Source: Flavobacterium sp. (lineage in GTDB: Bacteria > Bacteroidota > Bacteroidia > Flavobacteriales > Flavobacteriaceae). Taken from it: DNA of 64,000 nt. The DNA lies in assembly GCF_004295795.1 (NCBI RefSeq), contig NZ_SEBR01000017.1:1-64000 (forward strand). Reading direction: 5' to 3'. The notes below the pieces were generated by a model that saw nothing but the letters and a program-made list of their open reading frames with translations, did no database searches and was not told the origin of the DNA. A program made the position numbers and the translations under genes. This document shows, piece by piece, positions 52,291 through 62,037 of the stretch. The first letter of the stretch is position 1, and the number at the start of each line of letters is the position of its first letter.

Positions 52291-52480
52291 CGTCCGCGAC
52301 GGTACTTTTGTCTTACACGAGTTTTATCGATTGTGACATGACTTGAATGTGGGAGTTTGTTTCTTAGCCCGTTGCGAATCCGCGGAAGCGAAAAACAAAA
52401 AGTCAAAAAAAACTTCGGAGACCAAAAAAGTGCCCGAAGTATTTGTGTCCGATGCCGATAAAAAATTTTCTTTTGACCGA

Positions 52481-55400
52481 CTATCGTTTCAACGCAAAAT
52501 GCGCCCTGAATTCTTTGAGTTTGAGATTTCTGTCGACGTATTCCAGCACGAACCAATAATCGGTCGACGGCAATGGATGTCCGTTGTAAGTGCCGTCCCA
52601 GCCCGATGTGTCCGAAGGTTTGATCTGCTTGATGAGTTTGCCGTAACGGTCAAAAATCGAGATCTTGGATTCGGCTTGACCGGACAAACCGTTGATGTTC
52701 CAATAATCGTGGAAACCATCTCCGTTCGGAGTAAAATAATGCGGATAATCGAGGAAGAAAAACGTGATCGTCTCGACGCCGCAACCATTTTCGTCTCTCA
52801 CTTCAATCGTGTGATCGCCTGCCGAAACGTTGTAGAAAACGTTCGTGGTCTGCAATTGTTCGCCATCCAACAAATACGAGTAATTGCCCGATCCGCCGGA
52901 AACGTTTACAACGACATTTGTAACATCGGCAAAATCACGAGGCGTATCGGCCGTGACGGTAATTGCTCCAACAGCCGTGACGGTCGCGCTCGCAGAATTC
53001 ACGCAACCTGTCGCCAGATTCGTTGCCACGACAAGGTAATTTCCGGCTTCGGTCGCCAGGTGCGAGTTCGAAATCGTCGCCAAAGGTTGGCCGTTGTTCG
53101 TCCACACAAAACTGTAACCGGAATTCGACAAACCTGTGTTCAACAGATACGAAGTCGATGGCACGCCGTTTTGCACGCAGATGAATCCATCGGTCAAAAC
53201 CGGATTCGGCAAAGGATTCACCGTCACGTTCAACGTCACGACAGTTGCGCATTGGCCCGCATTCGGAGTAAACACATAACTTCCGCTTGTCGTATTGTTT
53301 ATAATCGATGGATTCCACGTTCCCGAAATTCCATTCGGAGAAGTCGTAGCCAAAATTGGCGCGACATCGCCTTGGCAAAGCGCCAAAATCGTAGCAAAAT
53401 CGGGTGCGACCGAAGGCGTAATGGTCACGGACAAAGTCGCAGCAACCGCGCATTGATTGGCGTTTGGCGTAAACACGTAAGTTCCGCTTGTCGTGTTGTT
53501 GATCGTCGATGGACTCCAAGTTCCCGAAATTCCATTGGGAGAAGTCGTGGCCAAAACCGGCGCAACCGAACCTTGGCACAAAACTAAAGTCGTAGCGAAA
53601 TTTGGAGTGATCGAATTCGTCACCGAAACGTTCAAAGTCACCGGAACGGCGCATTGTCCGGGATTTGGCGTAAAAATATAACTTCCGCTTGTCGTACTGT
53701 TTATGATTGAAGGATTCCACGTTCCCGAAATTCCATTGGGAGATGTCGCGGCCAAAACTGGTGCTACCGAACCTTGACAAAGCGCTAAAGTCGTAGCGAA
53801 ATTCGGAGTGATCGAATTTGTGACCGAAACGTTCAAAGTCACCGGAACGGCACATTGTCCGGGATTTGGCGTGAACACATAACTTCCGCTCGTCGTATTA
53901 TTTATGGTCGATGGATTCCAAGTTCCCGAAATTCCATTCGGAGAAGTCGCGGCCAAAATTGGAGCTACCGAACCTTGGCACAAAACCAAAGTCGTAGCGA
54001 AATTTGGCGTGATAGAATTCGTGACCGAAACGTTCAAAGTCATCGGAACAGCGCATTGTCCAACATTCGGTGTGAACACATAATTTCCGCTTGTCGTGTT
54101 GTTTATCGTCGACGGATTCCAAGTTCCGACAATTCCATTAGGAGAAGTCGTGGCTAAAATCGGCGCAACCGAACCTTGACAAAGTGCCAAAGTCGTAGCG
54201 AAATTTGGAGTAACAGAATTCGTGATCGTAACGGCCATCGTAACGGGAACGGCGCATTGACCCGCATCGGGAGTAAATACATAACTCCCACTTAACGTGT
54301 TACTTACGACCGACGGATTCCAGGTTCCGGTAATTCCATTCGGAGAAGTCGTAGCCAGAGTCGGCGCAGCCAAACCTTGACAAATTATAGCCGAATTAGC
54401 GAAATTAGGTGTGATCGAGTTCGTAACCGAAACGTTCAAAGTCACCGGAACGGCGCATTGTCCGGGATTTGGCGTAAAAACATAACTTCCGCTCGTCGTA
54501 TTATTTATGGTCGATGGATTCCAAGTTCCAACAATTCCATTCGGAGAAGTCGTAGCCAAAATCGGAGCAACCGAACCTTGGCACAAAACCAAAGTCGTTG
54601 CGAAATTTGGCGTGATCGAATTTGTGACCGAAACGTTCAAAGTCACCGGAACGGCGCATTGTCCGGCATTTGGCGTGAAAACATAACTTCCGCTTGCCGT
54701 GTTGTTGATTGTCGATGGATTCCATGTTCCGGAAATTCCATTGGGAGAAGTCGTAGCCAAAATCGGAGCAACCGAACCTTGACACAAAACCAAAGTCGTT
54801 GCGAAATTCGGAGTGATAGAATTCGTCACCGAAACGTTCAAAGTCACCGGAACGGCACATTGTCCGGGATTTGGCGTAAAAACATAACTTCCGCTCGTCG
54901 TATTATTTATGGTCGATGGATTCCACGTTCCGGAAATTCCATTGGGAGAAGTCGTAGCCAAAATCGGCGCAACCGAACCTTGACACAAAACCAAAGTCGT
55001 AGCGAAATTTGGAGTGATTGAATTCGTGACCGAAACGTTCAACGTCATCGGAACAGCGCATTGTCCGGCATTCGGCGTGAACACATAATTTCCGCTTGTC
55101 GTATTGTTGATCGTCGACGGATTCCAAGTTCCGGAAATTCCATTGGGAGAAGTCGTAGCCAAAATCGGTGCTACCGAACCTTGACAAAGTACCAAAGTCG
55201 TAGCGAAATTTGGAGTAACAGAATTCGTGATCGTAACGGTCATCGTAACGGGAACGGCGCATTGACCCGCATCGGGAGTAAATACATAACTCCCACTTAC
55301 CGTGTTGCTTGCGACCGACGGATTCCAGGTTCCGGTAATTCCATTCGGAGAAGTCGTAGCCAAAGTAGGCGCAGCCAAACCTTGACAAATTATAGCCGAA

Positions 55401-57220
55401 TTAGCGAAATTAGGCGTGATCGAGTTCGTAACCGTGACGGACAAAGTCCTCGGAACGGCGCACTGACCGGCGTTTGGCGTAAAAATATGGTTTTGAGTAC
55501 CAACGGTGGACGTATTTATGACCGACGGATTCCAGGTTCCGACAACTCCATTAGGTGAAGTCGTGGCCAAAACCGCAGGCGTAGCGCCTTGGCAATATGT
55601 CAAAGGCGTCATATCGAAGTCTGGAATAGTCGAAGTATTTACCGTCATTTGCGCGGCGTTGCTCACGATATTCGTTCCCATCGTCATCTGACAATAGAAT
55701 TGATTGGTCGGAAATCCTGCCGGAACCGGATTGATGGTAAGTGTTCCGGAATTCGCTCCTGAATAAGGTGCGGCATTCGGAACATTGACCCAAACGCCGG
55801 CCGTGTTGAGCATTTTCCATTGAAAAGTGTAGCTGGCAGGATTTGGTACCGATGCAGAAAAAGTAGCCGATCCGTTTTCGCAAGTCACGATCGAAACCGG
55901 ACTCGTAATTGGAGGAATGACGCCCGTCGGAGCGTTGAATTGTCCGATGTCTGCACAGGTTTCCGTGCTCGAAGTTACCCAATCGTTCGCATCGAAAACC
56001 GCTTTCGGAGCGATGGCGTTGGGCTTTCTGACAATCGAGTATCCAACTTCATTCGGTGCCCAGACATTGTCGATCAACGTCGTTCCGTTGTACAGCTCGA
56101 ATTCGTCGTTCGCGTTGTATCCGACGGTGTAATCCATGTTTCCCGTTACGCTGCACGGCGTTGTTCCTGTCCCGATTCCTATCATATAGATTTGACCCGA
56201 AGCTACAGATCCGGTAAGGAAAATCTCGCCGTAAGCCGTATCGCCAATGTCGCCATATCGACGTATCGTATAGCCGTTGAGATTGATCGTATTGGCCGTT
56301 CCGTTGTAAAGCTCTATCACGCCTGTGTCTCCGGCCTGCGCATCGTAAATTTCGGATATGAAAAGGTCGGAACTGAAAATTGGAGGCGCTACCGAAACGA
56401 TCTGCGAAAAGTTCACGGCAGAAATCGACGGACAAGCATTTGTGGTAACGGCAACGATTCCGGTACCGGAATTCGCCGGAACATAAGCCTGAACCAACGT
56501 ACTCGAAATAACCGTAAAAGTTGCCGGAACGCCGTTGAAAGTCACCGCCGAAGTGCCCGAACCCGTTTGGAATCCGGTGCCGGAAATGTTCACCAAAGTA
56601 TTCGCCGGACCGTTTATCGGCAAAACGCCCGTCACTGTGCTGCCCGAACAATTGGGCACGACGCTTCCGTTGAGCGTAAAATCGTCCAGTCGCAAAGTGC
56701 CGTTTCCGGTTCCCGGCGTAAGCTGCATTTGTATCGTAACCGTTCCCGTCAATCCCGAAACCGCATTCGCTACATTCGTGTTTCCGATTGCCGCTCCGCC
56801 AGCGCTCGTAGCTCCGGAACCCATATTGATTCCGTTGGCCGAAAGCGTCCAGGCCGTCGGGCCGGTGTTGCTGCGCTGCGTCCAGAAGTTGAACGAGGTG
56901 ATGTTCAGCAGATAATTCGGGGCGACTTGGATCGTGAGCGTAATTGTTGCTGCCGTCGCGGTCTGGATTCGGATCGCTTGTCCGGTACTTCCGGCGCCGC
57001 TTGTCCAAACGCCTGCGGAATTCGTCCACGAAGAACCTGAAAGGTTGGCGTTCAAGGTTTGGGGCGCGACGTTGTAAGGATGCGCCGTAATGGCCGTCGT
57101 TCCGAAATTATGGGAATAGACCTGGCTTTTTGCCTGAAGTCCGAAAAGTAAAAAAAGGGCTGCCAAAGCGACAAGAATCCGACTACCCAAAAAACGACAA
57201 CTCGTTGACTCAACTATCAT
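52481..57220 (-). CDS. Giant T9SS type B secreted protein, twelve tandem modules
   Basis: The 1579-residue product has a signal peptide, then an N-terminal region with an IPT/TIG-like domain near residue 215 (GTGFQTGSGTSAVTFNGVP) and a lamin-tail-like domain near 305 (LFISEIYDAQAGDTGVIELY). Twelve ~67-residue modules follow (about 531-1338), with CQG, ATTSPNGI, GTWNPS, FTPNAGQCA and a VSVTNS linker. An Ig/PKD-like stretch comes next. The end is the gliding-type C-terminal domain (TPNGDGFHDYWNI, SGWDGTYNGHPLP), the type B T9SS signal. It is probably a surface filament or adhesin. Paired with the 57319 gene. Confidence 0.9.
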   Translation of the reverse strand: MIVESTSCRFLGSRILVALAALFLLFGLQAKSQVYSHNFGTTAITAHPYNVAPQTLNANLSGSSWTNSAGVWTSGAGSTGQAIRIQTATAATITLTIQVAPNYLLNITSFNFWTQRSNTGPTAWTLSANGINMGSGATSAGGAAIGNTNVANAVSGLTGTVTIQMQLTPGTGNGTLRLDDFTLNGSVVPNCSGSTVTGVLPINGPANTLVNISGTGFQTGSGTSAVTFNGVPATFTVISSTLVQAYVPANSGTGIVAVTTNACPSISAVNFSQIVSVAPPIFSSDLFISEIYDAQAGDTGVIELYNGTANTINLNGYTIRRYGDIGDTAYGEIFLTGSVASGQIYMIGIGTGTTPCSVTGNMDYTVGYNANDEFELYNGTTLIDNVWAPNEVGYSIVRKPNAIAPKAVFDANDWVTSSTETCADIGQFNAPTGVIPPITSPVSIVTCENGSATFSASVPNPASYTFQWKMLNTAGVWVNVPNAAPYSGANSGTLTINPVPAGFPTNQFYCQMTMGTNIVSNAAQMTVNTSTIPDFDMTPLTYCQGATPAVLATTSPNGVVGTWNPSVINTSTVGTQNHIFTPNAGQCAVPRTLSVTVTNSITPNFANSAIICQGLAAPTLATTSPNGITGTWNPSVASNTVSGSYVFTPDAGQCAVPVTMTVTITNSVTPNFATTLVLCQGSVAPILATTSPNGISGTWNPSTINNTTSGNYVFTPNAGQCAVPMTLNVSVTNSITPNFATTLVLCQGSVAPILATTSPNGISGTWNPSTINNTTSGSYVFTPNPGQCAVPVTLNVSVTNSITPNFATTLVLCQGSVAPILATTSPNGISGTWNPSTINNTASGSYVFTPNAGQCAVPVTLNVSVTNSITPNFATTLVLCQGSVAPILATTSPNGIVGTWNPSTINNTTSGSYVFTPNPGQCAVPVTLNVSVTNSITPNFANSAIICQGLAAPTLATTSPNGITGTWNPSVVSNTLSGSYVFTPDAGQCAVPVTMAVTITNSVTPNFATTLALCQGSVAPILATTSPNGIVGTWNPSTINNTTSGNYVFTPNVGQCAVPMTLNVSVTNSITPNFATTLVLCQGSVAPILAATSPNGISGTWNPSTINNTTSGSYVFTPNPGQCAVPVTLNVSVTNSITPNFATTLALCQGSVAPVLAATSPNGISGTWNPSIINSTTSGSYIFTPNPGQCAVPVTLNVSVTNSITPNFATTLVLCQGSVAPVLATTSPNGISGTWSPSTINNTTSGTYVFTPNANQCAVAATLSVTITPSVAPDFATILALCQGDVAPILATTSPNGISGTWNPSIINNTTSGSYVFTPNAGQCATVVTLNVTVNPLPNPVLTDGFICVQNGVPSTSYLLNTGLSNSGYSFVWTNNGQPLATISNSHLATEAGNYLVVATNLATGCVNSASATVTAVGAITVTADTPRDFADVTNVVVNVSGGSGNYSYLLDGEQLQTTNVFYNVSAGDHTIEVRDENGCGVETITFFFLDYPHYFTPNGDGFHDYWNINGLSGQAESKISIFDRYGKLIKQIKPSDTSGWDGTYNGHPLPSTDYWFVLEYVDRNLKLKEFRAHFALKR
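53207..55630 (-). repeat. Twelve-fold ~201-bp coding tandem repeat
   Basis: Modules of 66-70 residues, near identical at DNA level. Modules 2 and 7 share ANSAIICQGLAAPTL; modules 3 and 8 share GNYVFTPN.GQCAVPMTL; modules 4 and 9 share FTPNPGQCAVPVTL. A block of at least three modules is thus duplicated. Confidence 0.92.
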
Positions 57221-57238
57221 TTACGTCCTATTAGCGTG

Positions 57239-57246
57239 CAAAAATA
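57239..57246 (-). promoter_or_regulatory. -7 box for the giant T9SS gene
   Basis: Minus-strand TATTTTTG, 19 bases upstream of the ATG at 57220. Confidence 0.5.
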
Positions 57247-57318
57247 TGGCGTGGCGACCAAAAAATCGGCGGTCGCACTTTATCAATTTCTTATCAAACG
57301 GTAATCCCGATTGGGCAA

Positions 57319-59712
57319 TTACGATTTCCGGATGAGATAAACCCAACCTGTTTTGACCGTTCCATCTGACGTGGTCAAAGCGTAATAATAAGTCGCCGAC
57401 GGCAATTCATCCCCATTGTCAGACTGGCCTTTCCACTCGTTCACGTAATCGCGTTTCGAGTAGACTTCGCTTCCGTATCTATTGAAGATCTTGAGCTCGC
57501 GCACGTTCAATCCGCTAAGGTTAAAAGCGTCGTTCATGCCGTCGCCGTTGGCCGAAACGCCTTTCGGGATCGTACAGAAAATCGTATTTACCGAATAATT
57601 GTCGGATGCCGTACAACCCGAATCGAAAGTCACCGTCAAAGTGAAAACGACCGGAAAAGTAACGTTCGATCCCGACAAAATATCGGATGCGTTCAAATCT
57701 TCCGAACTTCCCACGACCGCGCCCGAAGCGTCCGTCCATTCATAAGACGAAATATCGGCTGCATTTTGTGAATTCGCCTCGAGCACGAAACTTCCGCCTC
57801 GACAAGCGCCCGAGATCGAAACATCGGGATTTACGATCGTTACAGTCAAAGTCGTCGGGTGCGCGCATTGGCCCGCATCTGGCGTAAATACGTAATTGCC
57901 CGCGTTTTGGTTGTCGATTGCGGCTGGATTCCAGGTTCCGGAAATTCCGTTCGGCGAAATCGCATCCAAAGTCGGAACGCTTGCGCCCGTGCAAATACTG
58001 AGTTGTGTAGCGAAATCAGGCACGATCGCATTGGTGACCGAAACGGCCAAAGTCACGGTAACTGCGCATTGTCCGGCATTCGGCGTAAAGGTATAAGTCC
58101 CGCTCGTTTGATTGTTTACGGTCGACGGATTCCACGTTCCGACGATTCCGTTCGGAGAAGTCGTGGCCAAAATTGGCGCAACCGAACCTTGACAAAGTGT
58201 CAAAGTCGTAGCGAAATTCGGAACAACGTTTCCAGCGTTAACGGTCACTGCCAAAGTCACCGAAGTCGCGCATTGTCCCGCATTCGGAGTAAAAACGTAA
58301 GTCCCGCTCGTTTGATTGTTTATGATCGATGGATTCCAGGTTCCGACAATTCCATTCGGAGAAGTCGTGGCCAAAACCGGAGCAACCGAACCTTGGCACA
58401 AAGCCAAAGTCGTAGCGAAATTGGGAACAACGTTTCCAGCGTTAACGGTCACTGCCAAAGTCACCGAAGTCGCGCATTGTCCCGCATTCGGAGTAAAAAC
58501 GTAAGTCCCGCTCGTTTGATTGTTTACGGTCGACGGATTCCACGTTCCGACGATTCCGTTCGGAGAAGTCGTGGCCAAAATTGGCGCAACCGAACCTTGG
58601 CACAAAGCCAAAGTTGTAGCGAAATTCGGAGTGACGCTATTGTTTATTGTAACCGACAAAGTCGTTGCGACCGCGCATTGTCCGGCGTTCGGCGTAAAAG
58701 TATAAGTAGCGCTCGTTTGATTGTTTATGATGGATGGATTCCAGGTTCCGACAATTCCATTTGGCGAAGTCGTGGCCAGAACCGGAGCAACCGAACCTTG
58801 GCAAAGCGTCAAGGTCGCCGGAAAATTTGGCGTAGCCGATGCGCTTATCGCAATTGTGACTGTATCGGAAATCGTCGCTCCACATATATTGGTGGCAGTC
58901 AAGGTCAAAGTCACCGTTCCGGTCGCCGTCGGACTTATCGTGTATGTCGTATTCAAGGCCGATGCGTTCGAGAATGTTCCCGAAGACGCCGTCCATTGCA
59001 CCGATGTTTGGTTTTGTGCCGATCCGACCAAGGAAACGGAAGTTCCGGCGCAAGCGGAAAGCGCATTTCCGGCCTCGACCGTAAAAGGCGGGACCGGAGC
59101 CGAACAACCGTTGTTGACATAAGTCGCAACGCCCGCTGGTGTAAACAAAACCGTCGCTCCATCGCCCGCAGTTTGCACTCCGGCTTCGTTGATAAGCAAC
59201 GCCCTATCGTAAGTCACGGAATCCGAACAAGATCCGAAAGACATCAAAAGTGTTCTCAAACCACTTCCGAAGTTGGCGAAATGTCCTGTCGCGACGGCAG
59301 GATTATTCTGGAAAAGAATATAGATATTTTCAGTGATCGGCCCGAATTCATTCAAGGCAGTGTCGATGTTGAAACTCGTCACGAGAATTACCGACGCATT
59401 TGCCGGAAGCACGCCTGCCGTCGGTTGGATCAATTGTCCGCATCCGCCCGCGTCAAGAATGTCGGCGTTCAAAGCGGCAACTTTCTGTACCGTCGTGGCG
59501 TTCTGCGTCAAGCCTTGCCAGCTATTGTTGGGCCAGTCGACAGACAGGTTCGAAGTGTTCAAGGGCGCATTCCCTACCCGGAATCTCACCATTTCGTTAA
59601 GTCCTTCCTGCGGTCCGCAAGCGTCGACAAGAATACTTTCAATTTGGAAACATTGGGCTTGAGATGCCGACGTTATCAGGCAAAACAGCAGTAATCGTAA
59701 AAAATTCCTCAT
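57319..59712 (-). CDS. T9SS type B secreted protein, five tandem modules
   Basis: The 797-residue product has a signal peptide ending ITSASQAQ, an N-terminal ~200-residue domain with conserved Cys (ESILVDACGPQEGLNEMVRF), an Ig-like region and five copies (about 294-630) of the same ~67-residue module as its neighbour. The type B C-terminal signal is VSANGDGMNDAFNLSGLNV and KIFNRYGSEVYSK. Its module 5 is more diverged. It lies 99 bases upstream of the giant gene on the same strand; the giant has its own -7 box. Confidence 0.9.
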   Translation of the reverse strand: MRNFLRLLLFCLITSASQAQCFQIESILVDACGPQEGLNEMVRFRVGNAPLNTSNLSVDWPNNSWQGLTQNATTVQKVAALNADILDAGGCGQLIQPTAGVLPANASVILVTSFNIDTALNEFGPITENIYILFQNNPAVATGHFANFGSGLRTLLMSFGSCSDSVTYDRALLINEAGVQTAGDGATVLFTPAGVATYVNNGCSAPVPPFTVEAGNALSACAGTSVSLVGSAQNQTSVQWTASSGTFSNASALNTTYTISPTATGTVTLTLTATNICGATISDTVTIAISASATPNFPATLTLCQGSVAPVLATTSPNGIVGTWNPSIINNQTSATYTFTPNAGQCAVATTLSVTINNSVTPNFATTLALCQGSVAPILATTSPNGIVGTWNPSTVNNQTSGTYVFTPNAGQCATSVTLAVTVNAGNVVPNFATTLALCQGSVAPVLATTSPNGIVGTWNPSIINNQTSGTYVFTPNAGQCATSVTLAVTVNAGNVVPNFATTLTLCQGSVAPILATTSPNGIVGTWNPSTVNNQTSGTYTFTPNAGQCAVTVTLAVSVTNAIVPDFATQLSICTGASVPTLDAISPNGISGTWNPAAIDNQNAGNYVFTPDAGQCAHPTTLTVTIVNPDVSISGACRGGSFVLEANSQNAADISSYEWTDASGAVVGSSEDLNASDILSGSNVTFPVVFTLTVTFDSGCTASDNYSVNTIFCTIPKGVSANGDGMNDAFNLSGLNVRELKIFNRYGSEVYSKRDYVNEWKGQSDNGDELPSATYYYALTTSDGTVKTGWVYLIRKS
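57823..58833 (-). repeat. Five-fold ~201-bp coding tandem repeat
   Basis: Five copies of the module shared with 53207-55630 (CQG..ATTSPNGIVGTWNP..FTPNAGQCA). The middle three are close in sequence; the last is more diverged (DAISPNGISG). Confidence 0.9.
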
Positions 59713-59851
59713 TTGTTTGGTGCTTTTTCATATTCGGATAGAAAAGCCGCGCAAATTACTGTATTTTCCGCAATGGTTTGTTACCAAATCATTAGGAATC
59801 AGGGAAATTTATCCACAATGTTTTTTGATAAACTCAGCACCTCGATAGCCT

Positions 59852-60676
59852 CTATCTTTCGAAGATTTCCGCGTTGAACACCACACCGATATTGGGATGA
59901 AACCCTCTGAATCCGTCGACTGGCAATTCTGCCTGATTGCCGTTTACAGTTCGCAAATCAGCGAATATTTGAAAGTTGTTGTATTGGAAAGCAGCTTTCA
60001 CGCCCCACGATCTGATTTTTGTTACCAACGGCGAGGTTTCGTCGGCAGTAAGCAAAAACCGGTAATCGCTTCTGCCCGGCTCTGGAATTTCCACCCAAGA
60101 GAGATAGGGCGAAAGTGAAAAACTTACCTTTTCGGAATTCTGTACGAGGAGATATTGAAAATTAACACCCAAAGAACTATTTATCGAGTAAAAAGATCGC
60201 TCGGAATCCTCATTCCTGCCATTTATCGTCTTTGTCGCAAATTCAAAAAACGGCGAAATCAGATAGTAATTCGAGGAACGCCCGAGCGCCAAATTGTAAA
60301 CAACGGAGGCTGAAAATGAGTTCTTTCCGACATCGGGAAACAAAACCGTACTTATAGCAAGGCTATCGGTATTCGAAGCGTTGACGTTGAAGCCGAAATT
60401 TACGTCGACGAACATCGGAATTCCACTAACTGTCCGTTTGAAAGGCCTTATATAGCCCGACAATTTTCCCGATGCATTAATTTCGGTAAACGTCTCAGTG
60501 TTTGTATTTCCGACTCCGTACAATCCAAATGTAGCCAAACCGGCAGCATCGAAATCATTTCCCGCAGCCAAACCAGCTACAGCGCCTGACCTAAACGGCA
60601 CAAGCGTCCTCGCGCCCATTTGCCCAAATGCGAACGAACTCGCCAATAATCCAAAAAAAAGTAAATGTTTGTTCAT
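59852..60676 (-). CDS. Outer-membrane beta-barrel protein
   Basis: The 274-residue product has a signal peptide (LLFFGLLASSFAFG) and about twelve strands with alternating aromatic residues. It starts with GARTLVPFRSGAVAGLAAGN, which is not the PorP/SprF start seen next to many type B T9SS proteins. The gene ends 139 bases before the T9SS gene at 59712, so co-function is possible but unproved. An earlier ATG at 60709 lacks a signal-peptide fit. Confidence 0.72.
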   Translation of the reverse strand: MNKHLLFFGLLASSFAFGQMGARTLVPFRSGAVAGLAAGNDFDAAGLATFGLYGVGNTNTETFTEINASGKLSGYIRPFKRTVSGIPMFVDVNFGFNVNASNTDSLAISTVLFPDVGKNSFSASVVYNLALGRSSNYYLISPFFEFATKTINGRNEDSERSFYSINSSLGVNFQYLLVQNSEKVSFSLSPYLSWVEIPEPGRSDYRFLLTADETSPLVTKIRSWGVKAAFQYNNFQIFADLRTVNGNQAELPVDGFRGFHPNIGVVFNAEIFER

Positions 60677-60836
60677 GTTGACCTGTTTTATATTTCCTTC
60701 AAAAGTCAAGGAACCAGATCACAGAGGAATAGTTGAAACACTAGCCGGCATTCAGGAAAACCTATATCGCATTTCATAAACGCTAAACTTTTGTTTTTTT
60801 CATGCAAACAGTGTTCGAATACCAATTGAAACGTCA

Positions 60837-60844
60837 TAAATTTG
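60837..60844 (+). promoter_or_regulatory. -7 box (TAAATTTG) for the DUF2911 gene
   Basis: TAAATTTG, 19 bases before the ATG at 60864. No TTG at normal distance. Confidence 0.5.
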
Positions 60845-60863
60845 AGTACTTAAAAAACAACTT

Positions 60864-61367
60864 ATGAAGACTATCAAGACCGCCATCGCACTATTCGTGA
60901 CGCTTTTGGCAACCACAATGAACGCTCAGGACAAACCGAAAAGTCCGGCAGAAACCGCTTCGGGGAAAATCGGGAAAGCGACTGTTACGATCAACTACGG
61001 CGCTCCTTCGGTGAGAGATCGCGAAATTTGGGGCAAATTGGTTCCGTTTGGGGAAGTTTGGAGAGCGGGCGCAAACGACGCCACGACTTTCGAAACCGAC
61101 AATGCGCTGACAATCGACGGGAAAGAACTTCCGGCTGGCAAATATTCGTTGTTCGTGATCCCGGAAAAAGACCAGACCGCGACCGTAATTTTCAACAAGG
61201 AATCCAAACAATGGGGCGCATACAAATACGACGCTTCGAAAGACGCGCTTCGAGTGAAGGTCAAAGCCGCAGAATCGGCAAAAACCGAACAACTCACCTA
61301 TAAAGTAAACGCCAAAGGTTTTGCGCTTTCTTGGGACAAATGGACGATTCCGGTCACTGCTAAATAA
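60864..61367 (+). CDS. DUF2911 family secreted protein
   Basis: The 167-residue product has a signal peptide ending ATTMNAQ. The DUF2911 core includes PSVRDREIWGKLVPFGEVWR, ATTFETDNALTIDG, GKYSLFVIPE and FALSWDKWTIPV. These proteins are periplasmic or surface-located in Bacteroidota and of unknown function. Monocistronic. The 670-base gap after it holds two repeat clusters and no gene. Confidence 0.9.
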   Translation: MKTIKTAIALFVTLLATTMNAQDKPKSPAETASGKIGKATVTINYGAPSVRDREIWGKLVPFGEVWRAGANDATTFETDNALTIDGKELPAGKYSLFVIPEKDQTATVIFNKESKQWGAYKYDASKDALRVKVKAAESAKTEQLTYKVNAKGFALSWDKWTIPVTAK

Positions 61368-61468
61368 TTTTTCTATGGCAGATTTAGCCACGAATTGAAT
61401 TTGGACATGAGCAGACAAACAGTCTTTGGTTGCCAAAGACAAAAAATTCTTGCGTAACGAAAATTTTT

Positions 61469-61570
61469 AACCGCGAATTCGCGAATTTGCGGTTGAATTT
61501 TTTACAACGAAATCTTAGCCACGAATGCACGAATATCTGCATTCGTGGCTTTCTTTTATTCAATTAGAAG
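61469..61570. repeat. Palindrome cluster, copy 1
   Basis: Compact AACCGCGAATTCGCG..TTTGCGGTT (61469-61494) followed by AGCCACGAATGCACGAATAT..CATTCGTGGCT (61517-61550) and a TTAGAAGATAAG motif. Same order as copy 2. Confidence 0.85.
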
Positions 61571-61726
61571 ATAAGTTGCTTAAGTTCGTCTGACACAAAT
61601 CAAAGGAAAACCAAAAGCGAAGCGGGCAATCCGCGTGAATCCGTGCATCTGTTCCATCTGTGCATCCGTGGCAAAAATATAGCTGAGCGTCTTTGACAAA
61701 AGAATTCTTTGACCGTGTTATTTTTT

Positions 61727-61870
61727 AACCGCGAATTTGCGAATTTATGCAGCCATCCGAGCGTAAATTCGCGAATTCGCGGTTGAATTTTTTACAATGA
61801 AAATTTTAGCCACGAATGCACGAATATCTGCATTCGTGGCTTTATTTTTAATCAGTTAGAAGATAGGTCA
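61727..61870. repeat. Palindrome cluster, copy 2
   Basis: AACCGCGAATTTGCG..GCGAATTCGCGGTT (61727-61784) and AGCCACGAATGCACG..CATTCGTGGCT (61808-61841), again followed by TTAGAAGATAGG. A direct duplicate of 61469-61570 with a longer first palindrome. Confidence 0.85.
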
Positions 61871-61988
61871 CAAGTTCGTCCGACGCAAAGCTGTGGAAAT
61901 CCATAAGCGAAACGGAAAATTCGTGCCAAGAGCGAATATCCGTGGCAAAAAAATCGGTGTAAAAAGCATTCAAAAACAAAGCTAAATT

Positions 61989-61996
61989 TACCTTTG
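61989..61996 (+). promoter_or_regulatory. -7 box (TACCTTTG) for the cyclophilin gene
   Basis: TACCTTTG, 41 bases before the ATG at 62038. Confidence 0.5.
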
Positions 61997-62037
61997 CGAT
62001 TGCGACCAATTCCAGAAACTCCGAAAATCCAATTAAA

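Noticed and set aside
53207..55630. CRISPR array or similar DNA repeat system
   Set aside because: The ~201-bp units are contiguous and in frame with a signal peptide and C-terminal sorting domain; there are no spacers.
57859..59694. 611-codon plus-strand frame antisense to the five-module gene
   Set aside because: It mirrors the tandem repeats (Arg/Ser-rich), so it is a shadow of the coding strand.
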